Source: Emiliania huxleyi CCMP1516 | Lineage: Eukaryota; Haptophyta; Isochrysidales; Noelaerhabdaceae | Direction: 5' to 3' | Assembly: GCF_000372725.1 (NCBI RefSeq) | Contig: NW_005200922.1 | Span: 10,777 to 74,776, forward strand | DNA: 64,000 bases | Part shown: piece by piece, positions 31,371 through 43,700 of the stretch | Layout of the letters: each line of letters begins with the position of its first letter | Position numbering within the stretch: the stretch's first letter is position 1 | Translations under genes and position numbers: made by a program | The notes under the pieces: model-generated | Databases searched by the model: none | Told to the model about the DNA's origin: nothing | The model's input: the letters and a program-made list of their open reading frames with translations, nothing else

Positions 31371-32154
31371 GAACGGCGGAGCTATTCTCGCGCCCACACC
31401 ACACCTGGCTCCAACGTGGACACGCCCATAGCTGGGGACACTACTAGGTCACGCATGGCATCACAGAAGTTTTATCTCTGGGCCCCGAAAGGCATCTCTA
31501 GCAGTGTCGTTACACATGCCCCCTCCCCTCCTGGGCGCATGCGCCTCACGTCTCGCCAGAGCATAAGCCCTTGGCGTGTGGCGAGACGAGTTTTTCGCCA
31601 TCGCCGCGAGCAGCAAGCCGCCCGCCGCAAACAGCCGGAGGCATCGCCACGGCACTGGCTGCGCCGCGGTCCCGCACCCGTCGACGCAGCTCCCCCCGCG
31701 GAAGACCGCGCGTAGCGACGTCTTGACGATCGAGATGAGCGCGCTCGAGGCTCGCCCACCTACTGCCCCTGAGAGTTGGTTATTGAGTGGGATCAGCTCC
31801 CCCCCTTGGGATCGAAGCCGCCACAACCTCACACCCAACATCCCAGGCGGGGTCAGAAGGGGACTCCACACCGGACACCGCCCGGGCACAGCCCCCCTAC
31901 CCGTCGGATCGCACAGAGGGCCCCCTCGGAGCAGCCCACACACAATCACGCATCGGCAGATTGAGTGCCTGAGTCAGGCAGACAGCACAGACAAGAGGAG
32001 AGAGAGGAGAGAGAGAGAGAGAGAGAGAGGAGAGAGGAGAGGGTGAGGGTGTGAACACACGTGAGGAGTGGGGGAGGGTGTCTGTGGTGGGCTATAGTCA
32101 TACTACGTGGTTAGAACCACGCGCCCCTCAGGAGCTAAGGTAGAGTGTTGGGTG
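31371..32154. other. Intergenic, possible weak minus-strand frame
   Basis: A minus frame 31949-31461 contains a hydrophobic stretch (WRCLRLFAAGGLLLAAMA) but has no recognised relatives. A GA-rich run lies at 31998-32042. Nothing else supported. Confidence 0.4.
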
Positions 32155-32830
32155 TCAAGACACCGGCGTCGGCGACTCACTCCCCAGAGGGTTGAGCTGC
32201 TCAACGAAGGTGAAGCCATCCGGATCTGCACAGCTCGCCCTCCGGACGCGCAGCTCCCCGCGATGGTCCCCTAGCCACCGCCGCGCCTCAACATCTCCAG
32301 CAAGTAGTGAAAGGTCCGCCACAGCCTCCAGCCTCCACCTCCACCCGCGAGCCGCCACCGCTGCCGCCCGCGACGCCGCCCGCCGCGTCAGATAGCCGCG
32401 ACGCGCGCACCGAGTCGAGTCGGAGAGCTGCGCCGCACCAGCAGCAGCATCTGCACCACCAGCAGCAGCAGCAGCAGCACCACCACCACCCGAGAGAGAA
32501 GCACACCTGCCCGACGCCGCCCGCCGCGTCAGACGCTCGCGACGCGCGCGTCGAGCCCAGTCGCAGAGCCGCGCCGCGCCAGCAGTAGCATCTGCACCAG
32601 CAGCAGCAGCACCACCACCACCAGCACCAACAGAGACAGGCAGTGCAGGCGCACAAGCGCTCGCAGAGCGGCGCGCAGCGCCGCGCACGCCACGCTGCGG
32701 ACCGTCGGACGAGCGCACCGTACGTCGGCGGCGAGCCGCGTCGCCAGCCGTCTCGCGAGAGAGCGGCGCCGCCGCGTGCGCGCAGCAGCCGCCGCGGCAG
32801 AGGCGAGCCGCGGCGACGTCCGCACTAACG
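32155..32830 (-). CDS. Possible Ala/Arg-rich protein with internal duplication
   Basis: The minus frame ends RWLGDHRGELRVRRASCADP...SESPTPVS. It contains two copies of a ~115-bp unit (about 32395-32465 and 32520-32600; AAQLSDSTRCARRGYLTRRA versus AARLCDWARRARRERLTRRA) separated by CAG/CAC repeats. No family recognised; the repeats may simply keep the frame open. Confidence 0.25.
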
Positions 32831-32843
32831 GATAACGGCCATT

Positions 32844-32845
<2 letters not shown>

Positions 32846-32899
<54 letters not shown>
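32846..32899. repeat. (TC)n microsatellite
   Basis: About 27 TC units, some 100 bp before the ubiquitin-like gene start. Confidence 0.95.
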
Positions 32900-32900
<1 letters not shown>

Positions 32901-32996
32901 ACCTGAGCAACGATATGACTGGGCGGCCAAAGAAGAAAGACGAGCACGCGGGCCGGGGAGAGGGCGACAAGGCGCGCCCTTCTCCGCTGAGGACAC

Positions 32997-35740
32997 ATGG
33001 TGCGGTACGACGTCACGCTCTGCGCCGCGGAGAGGGAGCAAACAATCGCGGTCGCACTGAAGGAGACGAAGTGCAACGCGCACAAGAAGGCGAAGGAGCT
33101 CGGCGCCACGTTTGACGACCTGGCCGTTGGCTCACCCGATGGCGCGGTGCTCGACCCGCCCGACCTACTCACGGACCTTGGCCTCGACGTCGAGCGCTTG
33201 TACGCGCTTCCCGCCGGCGACGCCGCCGCCGTCGAGACCGCACCGGCAGATGCGAGCGTGCTGGCAGAGGCAGAGGCGGAGGCGGAGGCGAGCGCGAAGG
33301 CGGCGGCGGCAGGCGCGCAGGGCGAGATCCCGGCGACCTCGGTCGAGATCTGCGTCAAGACGCTCGCCTCAAGTGTCGATGAGCCGGTGGTCGTCGGCCG
33401 CTACAACGTGGAGACGACGCCCTTGGCCGCGGTGAGGCGCGACGTCGGCGCCCACCTCGGCATCCCACTGCTGGAGGTCGAGCCTGCGGCGGCGGTGGCA
33501 TCCGGCGACTTGCGTGCCGCTGAGTCGCTCGTCGAGCCAGGCAAAGTGCAGGTCAGGTTTGCGGACGGGCGCGTGCAGGCCCTGTACGTGCAGAGCGACG
33601 AGACGGTCGAGACGATGCGGCCGAGGATCTCTGCCATCATGGGCGTCGAAGCGCTGCGTCAGTACGACGTGACGCTACTGTCGGGGTGGGGCAACGATTC
33701 GGCGGAGCTCGACTCTGGTGATGTCATCAGCGCGGGGATGGAGCTCTGCGCCGTGCTCGCCGAGCCGGAGGAGGCGTCGGCGCCGGTGCAGATCTTCGTC
33801 AAGACGCTGCAGGGACAGACAGTCACCCTCGACGTGAGCCTCGACGCCAGCGTCGCCGCCGTCTACCAGGCGTTGCAGGACAAGCAGTGCCTCCCGGCGT
33901 GCCAGCTGCGCCTCATCTTTTCCAGCAAGGAGATGAATCCGGCAAGGCTCACTCTGTCCCTCCCTCCCTCCCACGACACGCCCACGACACGCCCACGACA
34001 CGCCCACGACGTGTCCCGCCTCAGGACGCTTCGGTGGTACGGCGTGACGAGGGAGTCGACGCTGCATGTGCTGCTACGCCTCGGCGCAAACCCTCCTTGG
34101 GGCGGCCTCGCACTCGGCGCGCTTGTGCGCCCGCCGAGGTCGGACGCTGAGCGGGTCAAGCTGCGGCTGATCAGGTCGGCGGCGGACGGCTGTGTTGGCG
34201 ATCGGCTGGCGGCTGGCCGCGTCGAGGTCCTGGACGAGGCGCCAGAGCTGCTGCGCGACGCGCCGGTCGAGGCGCTCAGGTCGCTCGTCGGGGCCCTCTT
34301 CGGCACCCGCACCTCGAGGCTGATCCTCCGCGTTGCGACGCTGCATGATGACTCGGAGGCGGACCTCGGTGCCGTCTTTCAAGACGGCCGCGCGCTATGG
34401 GAGTTTGGGCTGCAGGAATCTGCGGTCGTCTACATGGAGAAGGCCACCTTTAGCGAGGGCGAGGACGCGGACGGCGGCGAGGGCGGCGGCGGAGGCGGCG
34501 GGGGCGACGACATTGACGATTCGGCGCCGCGTTCTGCGCCGCCGAAGCTGGTGAAGCTCGACCTCAGCCTCGCTTCGCGCCCTCTGCGGTCGTCGGTCGA
34601 CACCGAGCGCCGCAGCCTCGCCGAGTGGGGTTTCGTTGGCGGCCAGCGCAGCGTGCTGTACGCGCAGACGCGCATGGCGAGGGCGAACGAGGACGCATCG
34701 CATCGCATCGGCACCCAGCAGGTCTTTTGCGTGTGCGGCGCGTGGCAGCCGCCGGTGGCGCAGAGCGAGCGCGGCCTCTCGTGCTTCCTCTCCTCGCTGA
34801 TGGTGGCGGTCGATCACATGCACGCAAAGCCCGCCACCGCCGAGTACGCGATCGGCTTCCTGCGCGCGCTCGTCGTTGACGTCCCTCCTGCCCCGCACGC
34901 GCGCTCGGGCGCGCGCTGTTGCCGGCGACGGTCATCGACGGCGCCGTGTTCGAGTCGTCGCCTATCGTCCTCCACTTCCTGCTCTCGCGTTTCGTCGTGG
35001 CCGACAACGAGACCGAGGCTGGCGATGCGTGGCAGCGCACGCCGCTCATGTGCAGCCTCGCGGCGGCGAGCTCCTCGGCCGACGGCGCCGTCTTCGAGCG
35101 CAGCGCGGTACTCTCTCGCATCAAGATGGGCCTCGGCCGCTTCGCCGACGTGACGCCCGAGCAGCTCGTCACATGCCGCCGCACGGCTGCGCTGCTGCTC
35201 AGCCACCCGCGCGGTTTGGCAGCGCTCACGTGGACCGACGGCGGCAAGCCGCGCCGCAACCCGTCGCTCTTTGAGTGGGACTGGGGGAGGCTCGCGTCGA
35301 CGGCCGCCGACGCGAGCTTCCTCAACCTGTGCGGCGAGCGCCCCGGCAGCGTGCTCCGCCTGGTGCCGACTCTCGAGCTGGCGCGCGCGAGCACGCCGTG
35401 CTTGACGCGGCAGGCGCAGGGCCTTGTCTCCGTGCTCGTCGGCCGCGGTAAGGACGTGGCGCGATCGGCCCCAAGAGCTGCGCGCGGTCTGCGTGCGCGA
35501 CGTCCGCCGCCTGACAGTGCTTGCGCGCTTGAGCGAGCTGTGGGAGCGAGCCATGGTATCACTCGTTGGGCCTGCGTAGCCACAAGTGATGCGGTTGACC
35601 TGGTGAGGCACCCGGGTGCTCGACGAGCCGTGCATCGCGATCTCGTCGGAGCCGTCCAAGTAGGATGTGGTCCCATCTGCTGTAAAAAAGGGTTTATAAG
35701 TCCGGAGATGATCCTAGCTAGTCGCTTCTTGCTCCCCTGA
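32997..35740 (+). CDS. Multi-module ubiquitin-like protein
   Basis: From ATG 32997 the protein has a series of beta-grasp-like modules: MVRYDVTLCAAEREQTIAVA; VEICVKTLASSVDEPVVVGR; VQVRFADGRVQALYVQSDET; and a clear ubiquitin fold (VQIFVKTLQGQTVTLDVSLD ... CQLRLIFSSKEMN | RTLRWYGVTRESTLHVLLRL). A GC-AG intron (GCAAG|GCTCAC...CCTCAG|GACGC, ~33944-34024) with CACGACACGCC units splits the last one. The rest (ALRSLVGALFGTRTSRLIL; FCVCGAWQPPVAQSERGLSC) is unrecognised. Coding continues past ~34900 only in another frame (LLPATVIDGAVFESSPIVLH), so a one-base indel in GCGCGC or a tiny intron is needed. The 3' end after GGTAAGG (35447) is uncertain. No processed Gly-Gly end. Confidence 0.6.
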
Positions 35741-35775
35741 ATCTCCAATGGTGCTTCTTCGGGCCCACAGTCAGC

Positions 35776-35798
35776 TGTGAACAGCGAACTTGTTCACA
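35776..35798. other. Short hairpin
   Basis: TGTGAACA - 7-nt loop - TGTTCACA, between the ubiquitin-like gene and the sacsin fragment. Confidence 0.6.
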
Positions 35799-35902
35799 CG
35801 TGTTCTAATTTTGGTTGATTTTGAGCGTAAAAAATGCGTTTCCGGTCAGTTGACAGCGCGCTGCGAGTCTTGCAGCCGTGAGCTGCTCTCTCCGCGCAGT
35901 TT

Positions 35903-36230
35903 TTGTCGACTTCTGATCATCGCGTCATGCCGGCCGCTGAGCTGAGGGCTGACAGGAACGATGCTGCCAGAGCAAGTGAAGAATCGCCAGCTGTTCCTGA
36001 CGTGGAATTTGGACAGAGCCAAGAGATCACCGTCACATTGCGAGGGATTGTCGAGAAGTACTCAGCTGCACAGCTGCTCAATGAGCTGCTGCAGAATGCA
36101 GACGACGCAGGGTCGACCACATTCAAGGCTCTGCTAGATATGAGGACGGACGCTCATACCTCGCGAACGACCAAGCTATTCTCAGAGTCCTTGGCCGTGG
36201 CGCAGGGCCCGGCTTTATACCAGTTCAACC
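35903..36230 (+). pseudogene. Sacsin-like GHKL ATPase fragment
   Basis: The frame reads FGQSQEITVTLRGIVEKYSA then LLNELLQNADDAGSTTFKAL, LDMRTD and LAVAQGPALYQFN. This is the sacsin N-terminal HSP90-like ATP-binding unit (the ELxQNADDA motif with the Mg/ATP Asn and Asp). After QFNQ the similarity stops abruptly and the frame ends at 36316. It is a truncated gene or an isolated first exon whose continuation is not in the next kilobase. In full-length sacsin the domain is followed by thousands of residues. Confidence 0.7.
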
Positions 36231-36316
36231 AGCGGGACGCATGTGCTGCTCATGGAACGAGCCTCGTCTGCAAACAGCGCCAGCCCTGCCACCGTGGGAG
36301 ACTCGGCCCTCGATGA

Positions 36317-37099
36317 GTCACCCCGCCCAATAATCTATTTTGTATACAACGACCGCCAGGCAAGTAGTAGCAGATCGACTCCCCTTAGGGATAGGGGATC
36401 GGGAGCAAGTAAGAGGAGGAGGCGTACGCCTGGGCGTACGTAAAGATATGTATATCGCGATTTCTTCGAGGTCACACCCATCCATTTCTCTCTTCAGCTG
36501 GGTGAACTCATTCAAGGATTCATCTTTCATGACCGGAGGGTCTCATCTCTCAATGTCCCACCCCCCTGCCGCGCGCGAGCCTTCTAGGCCCGCGGGTCTA
36601 GTCTCCCTCCATCCAGAGCTCGCACCTCAACCTCTCATAGACCAGCGCACAGCGCCATCGGACGTATTTTATCTTCTCAATAACAAGGTCTGTGACTCAG
36701 ACGCCCCTACCCTACTAGTACCACTTGGACGGTCGTCACGTCGGGGATGGTAACCGTAACCGTCCAGCGTAGAGGGCCTTGTGTAGCCCTCCTTTTGGTA
36801 TATCCGGCTACGGGATGCGCCGCCTCACCCACCGAGTCGCGGACCTCGAGCGGGCGGCCATGACCATCCCTGTCGGCGTCACCGTGAACGTCGTCAACCC
36901 GGGCGGGCCGCTGCGCGACGACTCCGAGATGGAAGACGACATGGCGTAGCGCAGTGTCACGCGACCGTTATACACACGGCGCCCCCCTGAGATTCGGTTG
37001 AGATGCAGATGAGCTCGCCAGCTCGCGCGTGTAATTCGTCGATCGGTCGTCCTCTTCACACATCTCATTGAGATTGTTATTCAAATTCCATGTTCACAG
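36317..37099. other. Region without a recognised gene
   Basis: Lower GC than its surroundings. Contains a 44-codon frame (36814-36948, TIPVGVTVNVVNPGGPLRDD) and the short hairpin repeat at 36765-36803, also present at 52666-52702. Confidence 0.5.
36765..36803 (+). repeat. Short repeat with hairpin (CAGCGTAGAGGGC...GCCCTCC)
   Basis: CAGCGTAGAGGGC, 8 nt, GCCCTCCTTTTGGTATA; the same at 52666-52702. AGGGC/GCCCT form a short stem followed by TTTT. It may mark the 3' end of a dispersed unit. Confidence 0.6.
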
Positions 37100-37204
37100 T
37101 CGACGAGCCCGATGACGGGCGAAGCGCTCGTGCAAAGCTTCCTCGCCCCCAACCACACGCTGCGCCGGCAGATCCGGGAGTGGGAAGAGGCGAACGCATG
37201 CTGA
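37100..37204 (+). pseudogene. U-box domain 3' exon (orphan)
   Basis: After GTTCACAG the frame reads STSPMTGEALVQSFLAPNHT LRRQIREWEEANAC and stops. This is the second half of a U-box (SPxTGExL...LxPNHxLRxxIxxW), the E2-binding fold of some E3 ligases. I cannot find the first half (DPV..DGHTYER) upstream, so it is an orphan exon or relic. Confidence 0.6.
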
Positions 37205-37742
37205 AGAGCTCAGCGCTTGCGCCGCCCGCCACCGTCGGCCGTTGCGCCGCGGGCGCGGCAGCGGCTTACACCCTCCCGGCCCTCTCTCGCAGAATCGACG
37301 TGTGCTTTAAAGCCGTATGCGCAATGCGGTGTACATAGCCTTGCCCCTCTGGCAGTACAGATCAGAGCTCCCGAGCGAGGTGAGGTGGACGCTCTGTCCC
37401 ACTTTCGCGGCTCTCGCTCTCGGCGCCTCTCGCGCCCCCTCTCGCGTTGCCGCTTTATTATTATTCTGAGGCTCGGGCGTCGGGGCTGACCAAGCATGAG
37501 TTGGTCAAAGTAGTCCAGGAGACACAAAAACGTAGCAGATGAACACAAAATGTGTGTTCGAGGCGTTCGGCGAGAGAGCGGAGGGAGAGCGCTTGTCGCT
37601 TGCGTCATCGCGGCGCGCGGGCGGGCCCGTGCCTGCTGTGGCTTGTGCGGGCCGCTCGCGCCCAGCGCTCCACCGCCGCCCACCGCCCAGTGCGAAATCG
37701 ACGCGGAGCGTATACAGTTCCCCTCTCCCCCTTCTCCTCCGC

Positions 37743-40700
37743 TCACCAGCCTCGGAATTTGTACTGGACGAAGGGCACCTGCGCAGGGCCAGGCGGTGTG
37801 GCTGAGCTCGCACGGAGGTGCTGGAGTCGCCCTGGGAGGCATGCGCTCCACCTCCACGTCCTCGTCGTCCTCGTCGTTGCAGCAAATCTCAAACGTGAGC
37901 GAGTTTTGCGTCGGCTTGAACTCCGCCTTCGAGATCTCCTGCACCAACTGACTCATCGTCATCGGCATCCGCTCCTGCGGCGGCGGGCGGCGGCGGTGAG
38001 GGCGGCTGGGGCGGCGGCGGATTTCAGCGGAGGTGGCGAGTGCGTGGGGGCGGCGGCGGCGGGCTGTGTGCGCGCCTTGAGCTTCTTCTGGTTGGTGAAG
38101 AAGGAGTAGAGGATGGAGACGCCGCTCGAGATCATCGTCACCTCGAGCTTGTGCCGCTCCTGAAGATAGGCGAGGCGCTCCTTGAGGATGTGTCCAGGGA
38201 GTGTCCAAGGAGTGTCAGGGAGTGTCTAGGGAGGTGTCTAGGGAGGTGTCTGGGAGGTGTCTGGGAGTGTCTAGGGACGGCTCCTGGAAGTAGGCGAGGA
38301 ACTCCTTGAGGGTGAGCTCTCTGCCCTCGTCCACCTCGTACCGGTCCCACAGCGTCCACTCGGCGCCCTTCGCGCCGATCTTGCGCTTGGGCGCGGCGAT
38401 GGGCTCCGAGAAGGAGACGAAGGGGAGGGCGAGGTTGACGAAGCCGTTCTTGAAGGACTCGATCGGCTTGGCCGGCTGCATGAGCTTGAGCAGCTCGAGG
38501 CAGACGAGCCTAGGACACGTCCCAGACACTTCCCAGACACTTCCGAGACACTTCTCGAGCAGCTCGAGGCAGGTCGAGCCCGGTGACGAGCGAGGTGGTG
38601 GTGGCGATGGCGGGGATGATCTTGCCCGCGATCTGCTTGGTGCGGTGGTGGTCCGCCTCGGTGATCTTGTAGTTGCGCGCGCGCAGGTTGGAGGCGGCGG
38701 CGATGAAGTCGATGTGGAAGTTGGTGTCGTCGTCCTTCTCAAAGTCGACCTGTCCACCGCCACGAGCTGTGAAGAAGCGTGTGGAAGGGTGGTGTGGAAG
38801 GGGGGTGGTACAGAACCTTCCCAAAGCCGGCCGGCGTCATCCGGAGCCTGCAAGCTATATCTCGGCTATATCTCGCCTTTCTCTCGGCCACATCTCGGCG
38901 ATATCTCGGCTGTATCTCGGCTAGATCTCGGCTATGTCTCGCCGGCGTCATCCGGTACCCCGCGAGCGACGACGGCGCAGGCAGCGTCGCCACGATGGCG
39001 TCGCTCGCCTGTGACTCGTAAGGAGTAGCTGGCGAGGAAGCGTCTAGGGAGTGTCTAAGAAGTGTCGCTCGCCTCGTCCTCGTCGGGCGGCGGCGCGGCC
39101 GGCGCCTTCTCCGCCTCCTTCGGGTCCGTGGCGATCTTGACGCCTTGCTTCGGGACAAACTCGGGCACCATCGCCGCCTCGACCGCCTTCTTGAAGAGGG
39201 CGGGGTCGGTCGAGCCCTTGAGGCCTAGTCTCGGGTAAGTCTCGGGGTAGTCTCGGGTTAGTCTCGGGCGGGGCCAGTCGAGCCCTTGACGCCGTAGTTG
39301 AAGGCACGCAGGTTGGCGGCGGCGATGATGAAACCGAGGTGGAGCGGGTCGTCCGCCTAGTCGAGATATGGGGAGATATGGCGAGATATGGCGAGATGTG
39401 GCGAGGTGGAGCGGGTCGTCCGCCGAGAACTGGAGCGGCGTCGGCGGCCGCTTGGGGCCCGACCAGAAGGGGGCACCTGCGAGGCGGGGGGTGGAGGCGG
39501 GGGGAGGGGGGCGTCTCCTCAGGAAGGGAGTGCCGGGCGGGCGCGACGGCGGGAGGGGCATCTGCCGGACGAGGTGGCCGTGTCGGAGTGTCTAGGGAGT
39601 GTCAAGGGAGTGTCAAGGGAGTGTCAAGGGAGTGTCAAGGGAGTGTCAAGGGAGTGTCAAGGGAGTGTCAAGGGAGTGTCAAGGGAGTGTCAAGGGAGTG
39701 TCAAGGGAGTGTGGGGGGAGTGTCTAGGGAGTGTGGGGGGAGTGTCTAGGGAGTGTGGGGGGAGTGTCTAGGGCGTGTCGGGGGAGTGTCTAGGGCGTGT
39801 GGGGGAAGTGTCTAGGGAGTGTGGGGGGAAGTGTCTGGGGAGTGTGGGGGGAGTGTCTAGGGAGTGTGGGGGGAGTGTCTCGCCGGACGAGGTGGCCATG
39901 TCGAGCGGGAAGTTGAAGATGAGCTGCGCGATTTGGTTGTGGAAGAGCTCCTGCGGGCAAGGAGTTAATTAAGAGTTAATTAAGAGTTAATTAAGATTTG
40001 TTGTGGAAGAGCTCCTGCGGGCAAGGCTCCGAAGGAGGGCTCAGAAGAGGCCCCAGACGGGCGGGAGCACGGCGCTGGAAGAGCCGAGCCCTGCCCGAGG
40101 GAGTGTCTAGGGCGTGTCTAGGGAGTGTCTAGGGCGTGTCTAGGGCGTGTCTAGGGCGTGTCTGGGGGTGTGTGCAAGGGAGAGCTCCTCGAAGCGGAGA
40201 CGCGCCCAGACCACACACTGCTCGAGCGAGATCGGCTTGTCGACCTAATTAATAAACTAATTGGCTAAGTAATTAACCAGACCACACACTGCTCGAGCGA
40301 GATCGGCTTGTCGACCTAATTAATAAATTAATTGGCTAAGTAATTAACCAGACCACACACTGCTCGAGCGAGATCGGCTTGTCGACCTAATTAATAAATT
40401 AATTGGCTAAGTAATTAACCAGACCACACACTGCTCGAGCGAGATCGGCTTGTCGACCTAATTAATAAATTAATTGGCTGAGTAATTAACCAGACCACAC
40501 ACTGCTCGAGCGAGATCGGCTTGTCGACGAGGTTCGCGGCGAGGGCCTCGAGCGTCGTCTTGCGCACGCCGGGCTGCCTAGGAAGAAGAAGAAGAAGAGC
40601 GGCGCGTCAGAGGAGAGGAGACGCACGGCCGCGAGGCCTTGCACCACGCGTGGCCGCCTCTCGAGGTTGGAGAGGAAGTCTGGCTGGGAGAGGTAGGCGT

Positions 40701-43700
40701 TGACGTCCTATTAATTAATAACTATATTATTAATTTATAGTAATTAATTAGGCTGGGAGAGGTAGGCGTTGACGTCCTCGGCGCCCTGCCGGAAGAGGCC
40801 CTCGAAGCAGTCGCGGCTCCACTGGATGGTGTGCCTAAGTCAGAGCTCATTACGAGTGAATCACGAGAGTGAATTCAAGCAGTCGCGGCTGCGCTGGATG
40901 GTGTGCTCGATCTGGTTCGGAAAGTTCTTGAGCGTGCAGACCGGGATGCTCTTCTCGGGCGGGTCTCGCGACGAGCCTAATCAAGAGCTGATTCAGAGCT
41001 GATTCAGAGCTGCTTCCCACCTCATCCAGACTTCTCGGGCGGGGTGGCGAGACGAGCCTAATTAAGAGCTGATTAAGAGCTAATTAAGAGCTGATGAAGA
41101 CTTCTCGGGCGGGGTGGCGAGACGAGCCGTAGCTCTCGGTGAGCTTCGGGACGACGACCTGCACGTTCCCCTTCGGGCCGAGCGTGCCTGTTCACAACCC
41201 CGCGGGTGTGAAGAGACGCCGTTCACAGCCGCACGTTCCCCTTTGGGCCGAGCGCGCCGCTCTCGAGGAGCGACTTTTGGTAGTAGATGCAGCGCTGGTC
41301 GACGTACAGCCGCGCCTGCACGTTGTCCAGCGCGTTGCACACGCCGGAGAGGCGGCCCCAGAAGGCGTCGTCGAAGATGCCTGATTAGTTAATTAGCTAA
41401 TTATTACATGATTGAATAAAAGAGGCGGCCCCAGAAGGCGTCGTCGAAGATGCCTTATTAGTTAATTAGCTAATTATTACATGATTGAATAAAAGAGGCG
41501 GCCCCAGAAGGCGTCGTCGAAGATGCCCTCTGTCTCGGCGCCCACCCGATCCAGCCTCGCCTCCACCTTGGCCGCCTAATTAAGAGCTAAGGTAGGAGTT
41601 AATTAAGAGTTAATTAGGTCGAGCCTCGCCGCCACCTTGGCCGCCGGGTTCATCGCCCCGATCGCCGCCGCGGCGCACGCCGACTTTGCCTTGGTCACGT
41701 CCCACGGGCGGAAGAGGAACTGGCGGTTCAGGTTCGACTTCTCGATTGTGTCTGGGTCGGTGACCGTGACGTGCCCGCCCTCGCCTAAGTAAGAGCTCCT
41801 CCAGAGGTCATTCAGAGCTACTTAGGTGACCGTGACGTGCCCGCCCTCGCCGCAGCCGATGCCCATCATCGCCCAGTTCTTGAGCATCTCGCACCTAGCT
41901 CAGCAGAGCAAGGCTCCTAGAAGGCTCCCAGAAGGCTCCTAGAAGGCTCCTAAGCATCTCGCACCTACCCCAGCAGGCTCCTGGCAACTTCAGACACAGC
42001 GCAGAGACGGCTCCCCCGCCCTCCCCGAGAGAGAGAGAGAGAGAGAGAGCGGCTCTCGCACCCGATCGCGCCCGCCCCGACGAGCAAGTAGCCATATCTC
42101 CCCACATCTCGCCACATCTCGCCACATCTCGCCATATCTCGCACCCGATCGCGCCCGCCCCGACGAGCAAGTAGCGCAGCGAGCCGAGCTTCTCTTGCGT
42201 GCTCCAGCCGAGCGCCGCCGCCTGCGAGTCGTACCGCGAGCTGTGAATAGAAGAGCTGTGAGTGGAAGAGCTGTGAATAGAAGAGCTGTGAAAGAAGAGC
42301 CTGCGAGTCGTGCCGCGAGCTGTGAATAGAAGAGCTGTGAGTGGAAGAGCTGTGAAAGAAGAGCCTGCGAGTCGTGCCGCGGGCTGTGAATAGAAGAGCT
42401 GTGAGTGGAAGAGCTGTGAAAGAAGAGCCTGCGAGTCGTACCGCGAGCCGCGCGGCGCCGTCTCTGCGGGCGGAAGCGCCTCCTTGCCGTCGGCAGGCAG
42501 GCACTCCTCCGCGTCGAAGTAGAGCCACTGCTTCAGCGGCATGAACTTGCCGCTGGCAGCCTTCATCACCTCCTGCGCAGCCATGCCGCCAAAGATGGCG
42601 CACATCGGCGCGAGCTCGCCCCGCGCCCCAGACGCCTAATGACCAGCTCATGAAGAGTGAGTTCAGAGTTAATCAGGCGCGAGCTCGCCCCGCGCCCCGG
42701 ACGCCAGGTTGCGAAGCAGCCGCTCCGACGCCTCCGCCTCCGGGGAGCCGGCCGCGCCGAGCGACTCGACGGCGCCGGGCAGCTCCCGCGCGCGTGTGAG
42801 CACCTCGGCTGCGGCTGCGGCGTCGGAGGGCGGGGGCAGCTGCCCGTGGGCTGAGCGGTAGGCGTCGAGAGCCTGGAGGCCGAGATGCAGCTGTGAGTTG
42901 AAGAGCGGTGAGTTGAAGAGCGGTGAGTTGAAGAGCGGTGAGTTGAAGAGCGGTGAGTTGAAGAGCGGTGAGTTGAAGAGCGGTGAGTTGAAGAGCGGTG
43001 CGTTGAAGAGCCTGGAAGCCGAGGTGCAGCTGCATCGGCCGCTCGAACTTCGCGAAGTCCGAGACGAGGAAGTCGGGCGCAGCGAGAGCTTGCGGGAGGG
43101 GGAGGAAGGAGACCGACTGCTTCTGCTTGACTTGGTGCATGTACCCCCCGGACGTGTACGCGCCGTAGCCGCTCGTGTCCCCGATGGAGAAGGAGAAGGG
43201 GCCGAGCACCTCGATCGGGCGGGGGCCGGACCCGTTCACTAAACTAGTTGATTAAACGGATTCACTTAGGGGCCGAGCACCTTGATCGGGCGGGAGCCGG
43301 ACCCGTTGAGCTCGGTCATGCCCTGCACCTCGGTGAAGCAGACGTGGTCTCCGTCCGAGAGGCCGTGCCTAGAAGGTTCCAAGAAGGGTCCTGGAAGGGT
43401 CCTCGGCAGACGTGGTCCGAGAGTGTACGCGCCGAGTCTCGTCATGCATCTAGGAAGCTAGGAAGTGTCTAGGAAGTGTCTAGGAGGTGTCTAGGGAGTG
43501 TCTGGGAAGTGTCGCGCCGAGTCTCGTCATGCATCGTCACGATGCCCTCCTAATTGACCAATGAATCGTAGTTCAGTATTCAAGACTCCTCGTCTCGCCG
43601 TGCCTCGTCACGACGCCCTCCTCGTCCTGCGAGACCGAAGTGAGCATCCCACTCACCGGCTCCTCGCCTAATCAATCGTTAATTAATCGTTAATTAACAG

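Noticed and set aside
40207-40528. A 38-bp repeat with 33-bp spacers, superficially like a CRISPR array
   Set aside because: Spacers are almost identical to each other, the repeat is a piece of UBA1 coding sequence, and the host is eukaryotic. It is an expanded intron.
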